Translations under genes and position numbers: made by a program | Origin: JALZKA01 sp963717635 | GTDB taxonomy: Bacteria > Actinomycetota > Thermoleophilia > Solirubrobacterales > 70-9 | Assembly: GCA_963717635.1 (NCBI GenBank) | Contig: OY970347.1 | Location: 372,001 to 436,000 of the forward strand | Direction: 5' to 3' | DNA length: 64,000 bases | Shown: one piece after another, positions 16,629 to 25,458 of the stretch | Position numbering within the stretch: position 1 is the first letter of the stretch | Layout of the letters: each line of letters begins with the position of its first letter | The notes under the pieces: generated by a model | The model's input: the letters and a program-made list of their open reading frames with translations, nothing else | What the model was told of the DNA's origin: nothing | Database searches by the model: none

Positions 16629-19600
16629 ATGGAGGGTTCGGGAGCGAACGGCGACGCGGATGCCCAGGCTCGCGCAATCGCGCACCGCTCGGGGCCGCTG
16701 CTGATCATCGGCGCCGCCGGCACCGGGCGCTCCGAAGCGCTCGTGCGACGGTTCGCCGGGCTGGTTGGCGAGGGCGTGCGTGCCGAGCGCATCCTGCTGC
16801 TCGCCCGCACCCGAGCTGCCGCAACGCTCCTGCGCCGGCGCGTGGACGCGGCGCTCGAAGACGCCTACGAGGAGCTCTGGATCGGCAGCTACGAGCAGAT
16901 CGCCGAGCGACTGCTTCGCGAGTACCCGGTCGAGGCCGGCCTCGACCCCTTCTTCACCACGGTGACCGCGGCCGACCGGCTGGCGATCATGCTCGACCGG
17001 GTCGACGATCTGCCGCTTCGCAGGCACGAGATCCGCGGCAACCCGGCCGGGCTGCTGGCCCGGCTTTTACGTCGCATCGACCTGCTGAAGCTCGAGGGCG
17101 TCAGCCCCGAGCGGCTGCGCGACTGGGCCGCCGCGCGGGATCAGGACGCGGGTAGCCCGGCCCAGCGCGAACGAGCCCGGCGCGAGATCGAGTTCGCGGA
17201 GCTCTACGCCCGGCACGACCGGATCCTGCGCGACGCCGGCAGCCTGGATGGCGGCGACCTGGTGATCGAAGCAACCCGCCTGCTGTCCGATCGGGTTGAC
17301 GTGGCCGCCGAGGTCCGGGCCCGGCTCGAACAGGTGATGGCGGACGAGCTCGAGGACGCCGCCCCGGCGCACACGAGGCTCTTGGAGGCGTTGAACGGGG
17401 ACCCCGGGACCCTGGTCGCCACGTATGACCGGCACCAGGCGATTCGGCGTTTCCGGGGCGCCGCGGAATGCGCGGAGGCGTGGTTTCGGGCCTTCAACCC
17501 GGCGGCGGAGGCGATCGTCCTCGACCGGCCGCGCCGTTCGGGCAGCGCGATCTCTGCCGCTGCCGCGGCGCTAGCCGGGGAGCCGGCCGACCCGGAAGGG
17601 GACGGCGACGGCGCGCTCGTTCGGTTCTGGCGCTGCCGGGGCGAGCGCGCGGAAGCCCAGGCGGCCGCTCGTGAGATCGAGCACCTGCTCGCCGCGGGCG
17701 AGACTCTGCCCGAGCGCATCTGCGTGATCGCCGCCTCCGGCTGGCGCCAGGGACGGTTGGTCGCCGCCGCGCTTGAGGAGCGCAGCGTTCCGTTCCGGGT
17801 CGCCGGCGACGCCTCATTCTTCCAGCGCCCCGAGGTTCGCGACGCCCTGGCGTGGCTGCGGATGCTGGCCGACCCCAACGACGCGGCGGCGGTTGTCCGA
17901 GCGCTGACAAGGCCGCCGGTCGATCTGCGTTCGGCCGATCTGGCGCGGGTGTCGACGATCGCCCGGCGGCGCAAGCTGGACATGGTGTCCGCGCTCGACG
18001 CTTCCCTGGAGAGCCCGCAGCTGCGTCCCGAGGCCCGCGACCGGATCCAGGCGTTCCTGAAGCTCCAGCGCTCGGCCGCGGCGGCGATGGAGTCGATGCG
18101 TCCAGACGTGTTCGTCCGCCGGCTGATCGAGCGGGTGGGGATGCGCCGGCACCGCCTGTTCGCGGCGACTCCCGAGACGGCGGAGCGGCTGGTGAACCTC
18201 TCGCGGCTGGCCGAGCTCGCCGCTGACTTCTCGCGGCGGGTACCGCGCGGGTCGGTTCGCGACTTCGTGCGCCACATCGCCGCCGTGGCGGAGGCGGGCG
18301 ATGTCGCGGCCGACGAGGTCGATCCGCCGGCCGCCGGCGCCGTCATGGTCGCCGAGCCGGGCCAGGTCAAGGGCCTGGAGTTCGACTCGGTCTACCTGCT
18401 CGGGCTGCACGCGGGATCGATGCGAGTCGCGCCCTGGGAGGACCGCTGGGTGCCCGAGGAGCTGGCGACCGGGCCGCTGCCCGAGCCCGGCGAGGAGCTG
18501 GTCGTGGCCCGCCAGCATCGGCTCGCCTATCTGGCGGTCAGCCGGGCCGCGCGCTCCGTCGTTCTGTCCCGGCCCGAGGAGGCGGGGCACGAAACCGCTG
18601 GGCCGGCCCCCTTCTACGAAGCCGTGCGCGCCGCCATGGGCGCGTCCGAGGAGATCCATGACGAGGAGGTATTCGGCCCCGCCGAGGGCCTGCATTCGAC
18701 CTATCGCATGATCCGCGACGAGGTGCTCGAGGCTTCGTGGACCGCCGGTTCGGCGCTCTCGGAGATGCGCCTGGACACGGCCGAGGACGTCAACCGCGCC
18801 GTCGCCCGCTATCTGGAGCTGATCAAACTCGCCGCGCTCCTGCAGCAGCCCGGCCAGGAGGCTGCCCGCGAGGCCCTGGCCGCGGTCAACGAGCTGCTCG
18901 GGCGTGTGGCGTCGTCCGAGCAGCGGGCGGCGCTCGAGACCTCGGCGCTCGACGAGTACGTCCTCGGCGAGGAGCGCGAGCGCGATGCCCGGGCGGACCT
19001 GGTCGCGAGGCGCCGCGAGCCCTCGCTGGAGCAGTTCATCCCGCGCCGCGGAGACGGTCTCGCCCTATCCGCCTCGGATCTCGACCTCTACCGGACGTGC
19101 CCGCTCAAGTACAAGTTCGCCCGCGTCTTCGCGATCCCTCAGGAGCCGACCATCAACCAGCGCTTCGGGATCCTCATCCACAATGTGCTGCAGCGTTTCC
19201 ACTCGGAGGAGATGCGCTCGAGCGAGGGCGGTGGCGACCTGGTCGGCGGTTCGCGGGCCGGCAGTCTGGACCGGCTTCTCTCGCTGTTCGAGGCCGGTTG
19301 GCGCCGGACCGGGTTCGGTGCATCCGACGATGAGCTCCAGTACCGGGACCGCGCGGTCGCGGCGCTCGCCCGCTACCACGAGCGGCACCTCGGCGCCGAG
19401 TCGAAGCCCGTGTGGCTGGAGCGGAGCTTCTCGTTTGCGATCGGTCAGCACCAGCTGCGGGGCCGTGTCGACCGGGTGGACCACAGGGCCGACGGGGCGT
19501 ACGAGCTGATCGACTACAAGACCGGCGAGCGGATGGCGCAGTCGAAGCTGGCAGAAGACCTCCAGCTCGCCCTCTACCGGCTGGCCGCGCGCGAGGCCTG

Positions 19601-19811
19601 GCAGCTCGAGGCGGCGCTCGGGAGCTACTGGTATGTGCTCGCCGACGAGCGCGTCCCGGTGCCGCCGGCCCCGGACGACGCGGAGCGGGTCGAGCGCACG
19701 GTGCTGGAGGTCGCGGCCGGGATCGAAGCCCAGGACTTCGAGCCGCGCCCCTCGTATGAGATCTGCTCCTGGTGCGACTACCGGCTGATCTGCCCGGCTT
19801 CTGAGGCGTAG
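16629..19811 (+). CDS. UvrD-like helicase fused to AddB/RecB-type nuclease
   Basis: A 1060-residue SF1 helicase plus PD-(D/E)XK nuclease, the layout of AdnA/AddB/Cas4-linked end-resection enzymes. Walker A reads GAAGTGRS at residues 28-35: the catalytic Lys is Arg. Walker B-like ADELED, motif V QVKGLEFDSVYL and motif VI RLAYLAVSRA remain. The C-terminus starts SASDLDLYRTCPLKYKF, continues with GRVDRVD and LIDYKTGE (metal-binding Asp and catalytic Lys), and ends CSWCDYRLIC. With the Cys of RTCP this is the four-Cys Fe-S staple of AddB-type nucleases. ATG 16629 is chosen because the P-loop then begins at a normal distance. No adnB partner is adjacent, so its complex is unknown. Confidence 0.85.
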   Translation: MEGSGANGDADAQARAIAHRSGPLLIIGAAGTGRSEALVRRFAGLVGEGVRAERILLLARTRAAATLLRRRVDAALEDAYEELWIGSYEQIAERLLREYPVEAGLDPFFTTVTAADRLAIMLDRVDDLPLRRHEIRGNPAGLLARLLRRIDLLKLEGVSPERLRDWAAARDQDAGSPAQRERARREIEFAELYARHDRILRDAGSLDGGDLVIEATRLLSDRVDVAAEVRARLEQVMADELEDAAPAHTRLLEALNGDPGTLVATYDRHQAIRRFRGAAECAEAWFRAFNPAAEAIVLDRPRRSGSAISAAAAALAGEPADPEGDGDGALVRFWRCRGERAEAQAAAREIEHLLAAGETLPERICVIAASGWRQGRLVAAALEERSVPFRVAGDASFFQRPEVRDALAWLRMLADPNDAAAVVRALTRPPVDLRSADLARVSTIARRRKLDMVSALDASLESPQLRPEARDRIQAFLKLQRSAAAAMESMRPDVFVRRLIERVGMRRHRLFAATPETAERLVNLSRLAELAADFSRRVPRGSVRDFVRHIAAVAEAGDVAADEVDPPAAGAVMVAEPGQVKGLEFDSVYLLGLHAGSMRVAPWEDRWVPEELATGPLPEPGEELVVARQHRLAYLAVSRAARSVVLSRPEEAGHETAGPAPFYEAVRAAMGASEEIHDEEVFGPAEGLHSTYRMIRDEVLEASWTAGSALSEMRLDTAEDVNRAVARYLELIKLAALLQQPGQEAAREALAAVNELLGRVASSEQRAALETSALDEYVLGEERERDARADLVARRREPSLEQFIPRRGDGLALSASDLDLYRTCPLKYKFARVFAIPQEPTINQRFGILIHNVLQRFHSEEMRSSEGGGDLVGGSRAGSLDRLLSLFEAGWRRTGFGASDDELQYRDRAVAALARYHERHLGAESKPVWLERSFSFAIGQHQLRGRVDRVDHRADGAYELIDYKTGERMAQSKLAEDLQLALYRLAAREAWQLEAALGSYWYVLADERVPVPPAPDDAERVERTVLEVAAGIEAQDFEPRPSYEICSWCDYRLICPASEA

Positions 19812-19871
19812 CCCCGAAGGGGCGAAGACGAAGCTCTGCCGTTGTTGAGGCAGCTCATCTAGGCCTGAGGC

Positions 19872-20744
19872 TTACTTGTCCTCGTCCTCGCCACGCTGCC
19901 TGAGGAAGCGCTGGAAGTCGCGCGCGAGCGTGTCGCCCGATGGCACGTCCTGCGGCAGCTCGAGGTCGTCGGCCTGCTGGGACTCGAGTCGCCGTACGAG
20001 GTCCTCGATCTCCGGGTTCGCCGCGACGGCCCGGTCGATCTGGCTTTCGAAGCGCTCCATCGCGTCCTCGAGCTCCGAGGCCTCGAGCGCGATCCCGGTG
20101 ACGCCCTCCAGGCGGCGCAACAGCGCCAGGGCGGCCTTCGGATTCGGGACGGCGGCCACGTAATGCGGGATCGCGGCCCAGAGGCTGGCCGATGAGATTC
20201 CGCGCTCGCGGCACTGATCGTGCAAGACGCCCACGATCCCGGTCGGCCCCTCGTAGTTGGAGCGGCTCAGGTTGAGCCGTTCGACCAGCTCGTCGTCGGT
20301 CGCGAGCCCGGTGATCGGCACCGGATGCGTGTGGGCGACGTCGGCGATCAGGGCCCCGAGGCTGACGAGCATCTCGACGCCAAGGCGCTCGGCCGCATCG
20401 AGAATCGCGCTCGAGTAGGTGCGCCAACGCAGGTTCGGTTCGACGCCGCTGAGCAGCACCAGGTCGCGTTCGGCCCCGGCCGCGTCGACGGCGACCAGCG
20501 TATTTGCGGGCCAGTCAACCTGGCGCGTGCGCCCGTCGACCAGCCGGATCGTCGGCCGGTTGACCTGGAAGTCATAGAAGTCCTCGGGGTCGAGGCGAGC
20601 CGTGATCTCGGCCTCGAAGCCGGAGGCGATCGCTTCGAGCGCGGTGCTGGCCGCGCTGGCGGCGTCGTTCCAGCCCGCAAACGCGCAGACCAGGATCGGC
20701 GAGCGGAGCTTGGGCGGGTCGCCCTCCCAGATCACGTGGTCCAC
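19872..20744 (-). CDS. PAC2-family protein
   Basis: A 290-residue member of the PAC2 (proteasome assembly chaperone 2-like) family, common in actinobacteria and archaea. It starts DHVIWEGDPPKLRSPILVCA, followed by GWNDAASAASTALEAI, and has the conserved core SLGALIADVAHTHPVPITG and YEGPTGIVGVLH. The fold resembles purine-nucleoside-phosphorylase-like assembly chaperones; no enzymatic role is established. The acidic/amphipathic tail ends DFQRFLRQRGEDEDK. It is divergent from the YhaM-like gene with only 12 bases between, so the promoters must lie within coding sequence or be very short. Confidence 0.87.
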   Translation of the reverse strand: MDHVIWEGDPPKLRSPILVCAFAGWNDAASAASTALEAIASGFEAEITARLDPEDFYDFQVNRPTIRLVDGRTRQVDWPANTLVAVDAAGAERDLVLLSGVEPNLRWRTYSSAILDAAERLGVEMLVSLGALIADVAHTHPVPITGLATDDELVERLNLSRSNYEGPTGIVGVLHDQCRERGISSASLWAAIPHYVAAVPNPKAALALLRRLEGVTGIALEASELEDAMERFESQIDRAVAANPEIEDLVRRLESQQADDLELPQDVPSGDTLARDFQRFLRQRGEDEDK

Positions 20745-20756
20745 GAATCGAGACTA

Positions 20757-21719
20757 ATGGACGGTGGCTCGCCGTCCGGCCTGGCCTCGACAATCGGCCC
20801 TGTGAACCCTGCCCCGGCAACCCAGCCCGTGAGCCCGCCCGAAGCCGCTCCGGCACGGGTCGCCGACCTTCGCGCCGGCCAGCGGCTCGAGGGCACCTTC
20901 GCGTGTGCGCGGAAGGATCGCCTGACCGCACGGAACGGCTCGGTCTACCTGGCCCTCGAGCTGCGCGATCGCAGCGGCCCGATTCCGGCCAGGGTGTTTC
21001 GCGAGGTCGATCGGCTCGGGATGCGATTCAACGCGGGCGACGCGGTGGCGGTATCCGGGCGGGTCGAGCGCTTCCGCGACGAGCTGGTCGCCCAGCTCGA
21101 CGACGTGCGCCGCCTCGAGCCCGGCTCCTATGACCCCGCCGATTTCCTGCCCGCCGCCTACCGATCCGTCGAGGAGCTGGAGGGCTTCCTGGAGCACCTG
21201 GTCACCGAGGTCCACGACCAGCCCCTGCGCGAGGTTGTGACCAGGCTCGTACTGGCCGGGCCGCATGCCGCCGAGTTTCGGAGGGCCCCCTGCACCCGGT
21301 CCGGCCACCACGCCTACCTCGGCGGGCTGATCGAGCACACGGTTGCGGTTGGCACCCTCGTCCTGGAGACCTGCCAGCTGCACCCGCGGCTCAACTCGGA
21401 CCTGTTGATGGCGGCCGCTCTGGTGCACGACATCGGCAAGGTCCGGGAGTTCACCTACGGCGCCGAGTTCGGGATCTCCGACGAGGGGCGGATGCTGGGT
21501 CACCTGTCGATCGGAGCGGAGCTGATCTCGGGCGCGGGCAAAGGCCTGGCCGCCGATGCCCGGCTGGCGCTGCTCAATTGCGCGCTCTCCCATCATGGCC
21601 CGAAAGGCGCCGGTGAGCTGAGCGGCCGCGGCGCGTTCGCGTCGCCCGAAGCGCTCGCGCTCTACCGGATCAACGCGCTCGACGCCGGGGTCAAGGGTGC
21701 TCTGGAGCACGGGCTCTGA
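20757..21719 (+). CDS. YhaM-like 3'-5' exoribonuclease (OB fold + HD domain)
   Basis: A 320-residue protein. The first half holds an OB-fold nucleic-acid-binding domain (GQRLEGTFACARKDRLTARN, IPARVFREVD, GRVERFRDELVAQLDDV). The second half is an HD hydrolase: GHHAYLGGLIEHTVAVGTL and AALVHDIGKV supply the metal-binding His/His-Asp, and LSHHG a further His. This is the YhaM/CBF1 arrangement. ATG 20757 gives a Pro/Ala-rich N-terminus; GTG 20802 (VNPAPATQ) is an alternative. Its last 29 bases overlap the convergent TSUP gene. Confidence 0.85.
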   Translation: MDGGSPSGLASTIGPVNPAPATQPVSPPEAAPARVADLRAGQRLEGTFACARKDRLTARNGSVYLALELRDRSGPIPARVFREVDRLGMRFNAGDAVAVSGRVERFRDELVAQLDDVRRLEPGSYDPADFLPAAYRSVEELEGFLEHLVTEVHDQPLREVVTRLVLAGPHAAEFRRAPCTRSGHHAYLGGLIEHTVAVGTLVLETCQLHPRLNSDLLMAAALVHDIGKVREFTYGAEFGISDEGRMLGHLSIGAELISGAGKGLAADARLALLNCALSHHGPKGAGELSGRGAFASPEALALYRINALDAGVKGALEHGL

Positions 21720-22056
21720 GCACCAGCTGAGCCGCGATCATCAGCGCCACGGCGGCGAACCCGATCTCGAGCGCGCGCTCCGAGACCTCGTTGGCGATCA
21801 CGACGCCGGCCGCGACCCCGGCGACCGATAGCACGCCGATCACCGCGCCGTCGCGCAGGCGTACGTTGCCGTAGCTGTGCTGGCGCCAGGTGCCGACGAT
21901 CGCAACGATCACGATCGCCAGCAGCGACGTCGCCTCGGCCCGCACCTGGGGCTCGTCCAGGAAGATCACGAGCGCCGGGACGAACAGGATGCCGCCACCG
22001 ACGCCGACGAGCCCGCCGAGGACGCCGCCGGCGATGCCGAACAGGATCGCGAGCAC
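21691..22056 (-). CDS. TauE/SafE (TSUP) family half-transporter, C-terminal-type half
   Basis: A 121-residue, four-helix half of a TSUP anion/sulfite exporter. It starts near VLAILFGIAGGVLGGLVGVG with the family glycine motif GGLVGVGGG, followed by FVPALVIFL and ATSLLAIVIVA. GTG 22056 is my choice; CTG 22068 is possible. The preceding gene encodes the matching N-terminal-type half in another frame. A single base missing near 22075 would fuse both into a normal-length (about 245-residue) transporter, so this is either a genuine split pair or a frameshift. Confidence 0.7.
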   Translation of the reverse strand: MLAILFGIAGGVLGGLVGVGGGILFVPALVIFLDEPQVRAEATSLLAIVIVAIVGTWRQHSYGNVRLRDGAVIGVLSVAGVAAGVVIANEVSERALEIGFAAVALMIAAQLVLRARAPEHP

Positions 22057-22082
22057 GATGTCGATCAGGAGCCTCGGTTCAT

Positions 22083-22439
22083 CTAGATCAGCAGCTCCAC
22101 CGCTACGGCCACCAGAACGACCGCGAACAGGTAGGACACGGCGACCTGGGGGATCCGCTGCTGCAACGCCGTGCCGGCGATCACGCCGCCCACCGCGGGG
22201 ATGCCGACGGCCAGCCCGTTGACAATGTCCACGTTGCCGTAGGCGCCCTGGCCGATCGCCGCCAGCGTCGCGATGATCACGATCGCCGCGAGGCTGGTGC
22301 CCGTCGCCTCGCGCTCGCCGTAGCCGAACCAGAGGATCAGCAGCGGCACGATGATCGTGCCGCCTCCGACCCCGAACAGGCCGCTGAAGGCGCCGGCCGC
22401 CGTTCCCACCGCGGCGAGTTTGAGATACCTGGAAGACAA
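22083..22439 (-). CDS. TauE/SafE (TSUP) family half-transporter, N-terminal-type half
   Basis: A 118-residue membrane protein with about four helices: KLAAVGTAAGAFSGLFGVGG (TSUP glycine motif), TIIVPLLILWF, ATGTSLAAIVIIATLAA, GIPAVGGVIAGTAL and VSYLFAVVLVAVAVELLI at the very end. Full TSUP transporters contain two such repeats; this is one. The start is TTG 22439. It ends 26 bases before the chosen start of the second half. Substrate (sulfite, sulfonate or other anion) is not inferable. Confidence 0.75.
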   Translation of the reverse strand: MSSRYLKLAAVGTAAGAFSGLFGVGGGTIIVPLLILWFGYGEREATGTSLAAIVIIATLAAIGQGAYGNVDIVNGLAVGIPAVGGVIAGTALQQRIPQVAVSYLFAVVLVAVAVELLI

Positions 22440-22462
22440 GCCGGGCGATACTAGTTGGGCTT

Positions 22463-23257
22463 GTGAAGGTCGCCACCCCGCTCGAGCCCCTCCGCGCGCG
22501 CCCCGGGCGCTGCGCCCTGCTGACTGACATCGACGGCACCCTCGCGCCGATCGTCGATCGGCCCGAGGACGCTCGGGTTCCGCCGGAGACGACCGCCGTT
22601 CTCGCGCGGCTGGTCGAGCGCTACGGCCTCGTCGCGTGCGTGACCGGCCGCCGGGCGCTGGCGGCGAGGGAGATGGTGGGGGTCGATGAGCTGATCTATG
22701 TCGGCAACCAGGGATTCGAGCTGCTCCGGCCCGGGGAGGACACGCCGCTGCTCGACCCCGCGGCGCGACCGCGGGGGCATTGGACGGGCGACTTCATGGC
22801 GAGCCTCGACTGGGAGACGCTCGGCCCGCTTGGGCTGCGCCAAGAGGACAAGGGGCCGATCCAGGTGCTCCATTGGCGCGGCGCGCCCGACGAGGCCGCC
22901 GCGGAGGCCGCGGCACGCGAGATCGCAGCGCTCGCGCGCGACCGGGAGTTGATCCCGCTCTGGGGTCGCAAGGTGCTGGACCTGCGGCCCGTCGCGGGGA
23001 TCGACAAGGGAACGGCGGTCCATCGGCTGCTGGTCGAGCGCGCCCCGCTCGAGGCGGCGCTGTTCGCAGGTGACGACAGGACGGACCTGGACGCCTTTCG
23101 CGCCATGCGGGCGCTGGCCGGCAGTTCGCGCCTGGGCGCCGCAGTCCGTGTCGGTGTGGATTCGCCCGAGAGCCCGCCTGAGATCGCGGCCGAGGCGGAG
23201 CTGGTCGTCGACGGAACCGAGGGCGTGCTCGAGATCCTCAAGGCGCTGGTGGACTGA
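22463..23257 (+). CDS. otsB: trehalose-6-phosphate phosphatase
   Basis: A HAD-family phosphatase of 264 residues. Motif I is LLTDIDGTLAPIV (nucleophile and acid/base Asp), TGRRAL carries motif II, VLDLRPVAGIDKG the family Lys region, and LFAGDDRTDLDAF motif IV. It dephosphorylates trehalose-6-phosphate in the OtsAB route to the osmolyte trehalose; otsA is not in the window. The GTG start is 23 bases from the divergent TSUP start. The stop overlaps the ATG of the next gene (ATGA-type coupling). Confidence 0.92.
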   Translation: MKVATPLEPLRARPGRCALLTDIDGTLAPIVDRPEDARVPPETTAVLARLVERYGLVACVTGRRALAAREMVGVDELIYVGNQGFELLRPGEDTPLLDPAARPRGHWTGDFMASLDWETLGPLGLRQEDKGPIQVLHWRGAPDEAAAEAAAREIAALARDRELIPLWGRKVLDLRPVAGIDKGTAVHRLLVERAPLEAALFAGDDRTDLDAFRAMRALAGSSRLGAAVRVGVDSPESPPEIAAEAELVVDGTEGVLEILKALVD

Positions 23258-23805
23258 TGCTGTTCTCGGAGCTCCTGCGAATCACCGTCCTGCTGATCGC
23301 CGCCGTGGCGACGGCCCTCGGAGCACTTGCCGTGCTGGTCACGCAAAACGAGGATTCGAGCTTCGCGGCGATCGTGGGCGGCGGCTGGTGGCTGATCGCC
23401 GCGATCCTCGGCCTGGTCCTGGGAACATCCGGGCGGGCGGCGGAGGCGACCGCGCCCGCGCTGCGCGCGGCTCGGACCGCGACAAGCCTGCCGTCGGAGA
23501 GCGACGGCCGGATCGCTTTCATGCGGCTCTGGCCGATCGGGGTCTTCGCGGTGGCCTGCGGTGTGGCGGGCGTCGTCCTGCCGCAGATCGCGGCGATCGG
23601 GGCCGGCTACGCGATCCTCATCGCTCTGCTCTGGCGCCGGCGCGAGGACGCGGTGCGGGCGATCGAGGATCGTGACGGCGTTCGCTTCTACGTCGAGCCG
23701 ACGTCGGCGCTGGAGCCGATCCGTCTCGTTCGCACTCCCGGGCTCTACCGGGACCGGCCGCCGGTGCCAAAGCCTCCGCCTCCGCCATCGGCCCCGGAGG
23801 ACTGA
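23257..23805 (+). CDS. four-helix membrane protein, unknown
   Basis: A 182-residue integral membrane protein of no family I recognise. Hydrophobic segments are at about residues 8-28 (TVLLIAAVATALGALAVLV), 36-56 (AIVGGGWWLIAAILGLVLG), 91-108 (WPIGVFAVACGVAGVVL) and 110-125 (IAAIGAGYAILIALLW). A cytosolic tail follows, with RRREDAV, RFYVEPTSALEPIRL and a Pro-rich end. It is translationally coupled to otsB. Its last 188 bases overlap the antisense MFS gene. Confidence 0.75.
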   Translation: MLFSELLRITVLLIAAVATALGALAVLVTQNEDSSFAAIVGGGWWLIAAILGLVLGTSGRAAEATAPALRAARTATSLPSESDGRIAFMRLWPIGVFAVACGVAGVVLPQIAAIGAGYAILIALLWRRREDAVRAIEDRDGVRFYVEPTSALEPIRLVRTPGLYRDRPPVPKPPPPPSAPED

Positions 23806-25018
23806 CGCGTCGCTCGGCGGCACGCGCGAACGCGAACCGGGCGCCGACCGCGGCGACCAGCGCCGCAACACCGCCCATCACCAGGCCGGCGCGGGGCCCC
23901 ATCGCCCCCGAGAGCAGGCCCGTCAGCGGACCGCCGATAGCGGTCGAGCCGAGGAAGACGATTGAGTAGAGGGCCATGACCCGGCCGCGCATGTGCGGCT
24001 CCGCGGCGAGCTGGAGGGTCGAGTTGATGCCTGCTGCGAAGGTGACGCTGGCCGCGCCGAGTGGGACCAGCGCCAACGCTGCAAGGGTCAGGGTGGGGGC
24101 CGCGGCCGCGATCAGGCCGAACGCGCCAAAGCCCAGCGCGGATCCGATCAGGAGCCGGTCGCCGATCCTGCGGCGGGAGCCGGTGACCAGGGCCCCGGCG
24201 ACAGCCCCGGCGCCCATCGCGACGACCAGCGCCGAATAGGCGGTCGCGTCTCCGGCGAAGGTCTCTCGCGCCAGCAGCGGCAGGACCACCTGGAAGTTGA
24301 ACGCGAGCGTGCCGACCAGAGCCATCATCCCCAGCGGGATCGCCAGCTCCGGACTTCGCGTCACGTACCGGAAGGCGGTGCCAATCGCGCCCGGCTCGCG
24401 GGTCGCCAGCTTCGGCGGCGCCAGCGCGGCCGTGTCGAGCGAGTGCAGGGCCACGATCATCGCGCCGAACGACATCGCGTTCAGCAGGAAGCAGAGCTCG
24501 ATGCCGCCGCCAGCGATCAGGAGGCCGGCAATCGCGGGGCCGGTGATCCGTGAGGAGTGGATCAGGACGCTCTGCAGCCCCACGGCGTTGACCAGCCGGT
24601 CCGGGCCGACGATCTCGATGACGAAGCTCTGACGGGCCGGCATGTCGATCGCCAGCACGGAGCCGCGAGCGAGCACCAGGCCCATCACCATCCATGCCGC
24701 CACGTCTCCGGTCGCCGAGAGCGCGAACAGCGCCAGGGCCGGAAGCGCCATCAACGCCTGGGTGATCAGCAGCAGCCGGCGCTTCGGCATCGAGTCGGCG
24801 ACCAGGCCGCCCCAGGCGCCCAGGAGCAGGATCGGCAGGAACTGCAGGGCCGTGGTGACGCCGACGGCGAGAGCGCTGCCGGTCAGGGTCAGGACCAGCC
24901 ACATCTCGGCCACGACCTGCATCCAGTTGCCGCTGATCGAAACCAGCTGCCCGGCGAACCAGCGCCGGTAGTTCGGGACCTGCAGCGAGCCTACGGAGCG
25001 GCGAAGGGCGGCGGTCAA
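23618..25018 (-). CDS. MFS transporter, DHA3/enterobactin-exporter-like
   Basis: A 466-residue major-facilitator protein. NYRRWFAGQLVSISGNWMQ is the typical opening of the MFS_3/EntS-like exporter group, followed by the loop 2-3 motif GLVADSMPKRRLL and twelve hydrophobic segments. The last transmembrane helix ends near residue 400; the remaining 60 residues are an Arg/Pro/Ala-rich tail read antisense to the neighbouring gene. The TTG start overlaps the marR stop (TTGA), so it is the regulated target of that repressor. Probable role: efflux of a hydrophobic or antibiotic-like compound. Confidence 0.9.
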   Translation of the reverse strand: MTAALRRSVGSLQVPNYRRWFAGQLVSISGNWMQVVAEMWLVLTLTGSALAVGVTTALQFLPILLLGAWGGLVADSMPKRRLLLITQALMALPALALFALSATGDVAAWMVMGLVLARGSVLAIDMPARQSFVIEIVGPDRLVNAVGLQSVLIHSSRITGPAIAGLLIAGGGIELCFLLNAMSFGAMIVALHSLDTAALAPPKLATREPGAIGTAFRYVTRSPELAIPLGMMALVGTLAFNFQVVLPLLARETFAGDATAYSALVVAMGAGAVAGALVTGSRRRIGDRLLIGSALGFGAFGLIAAAAPTLTLAALALVPLGAASVTFAAGINSTLQLAAEPHMRGRVMALYSIVFLGSTAIGGPLTGLLSGAMGPRAGLVMGGVAALVAAVGARFAFARAAERRVSPPGPMAEAEALAPAAGPGRARECERDGSAPAPTSARRRSERRHDPRSPAPRPRAGARAER

Positions 25019-25458
25019 CGTGCCTCACCCTCGAGCATCCGCTCGAGGACCTCGGCGGCGCGGTCCAGCGCCTCGACGTCGTCTTCTGAGAGCTCTCGCA
25101 GCCGGCGCGAGAGGTAGGCGTTCTTACGCTTGCGAAGCCGTCGCACCAGGTCGCGCCCCCGTGGGCTGATGCTCAGCAGCGAGCCGCGACCGTCGCTGGG
25201 ATCCGGCGCGCGCACGATCAGCTCATCGGCCTCAAGGGCAGCGGCGATCCGGGTCGCCGTGGGGCGCTTGATGCGCTCAACTGCCGCCAGCTCGCTTGGC
25301 GTGATCGGGCCGTGACGCTCGATCGTCGCCAGCGCGGCGGTCAGGGTGGGGGAGAGATCGGTGCCCGCCTCCTGGCGCATCCGGCGGGCGGTCCGGACGA
25401 TCGCGAGACGCAGCTTCGCTGCCGTCTCAAGGAGCCGATCCTCGCGGGTAGTTACCAT
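25015..25458 (-). CDS. MarR-family transcriptional repressor
   Basis: A 147-residue winged-helix regulator. The DNA-recognition helix region is ITPSELAAVERIKRPTATRI, the wing PSDGRGSLLSISPRG (the invariant Asp and Arg are present), and helices at both ends form the dimer. It is the first gene of a two-gene operon with the MFS exporter. A long palindrome covers its start codon (25447-25482), which argues for autoregulation. Inducer unknown. Confidence 0.93.
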   Translation of the reverse strand: MVTTREDRLLETAAKLRLAIVRTARRMRQEAGTDLSPTLTAALATIERHGPITPSELAAVERIKRPTATRIAAALEADELIVRAPDPSDGRGSLLSISPRGRDLVRRLRKRKNAYLSRRLRELSEDDVEALDRAAEVLERMLEGEAR

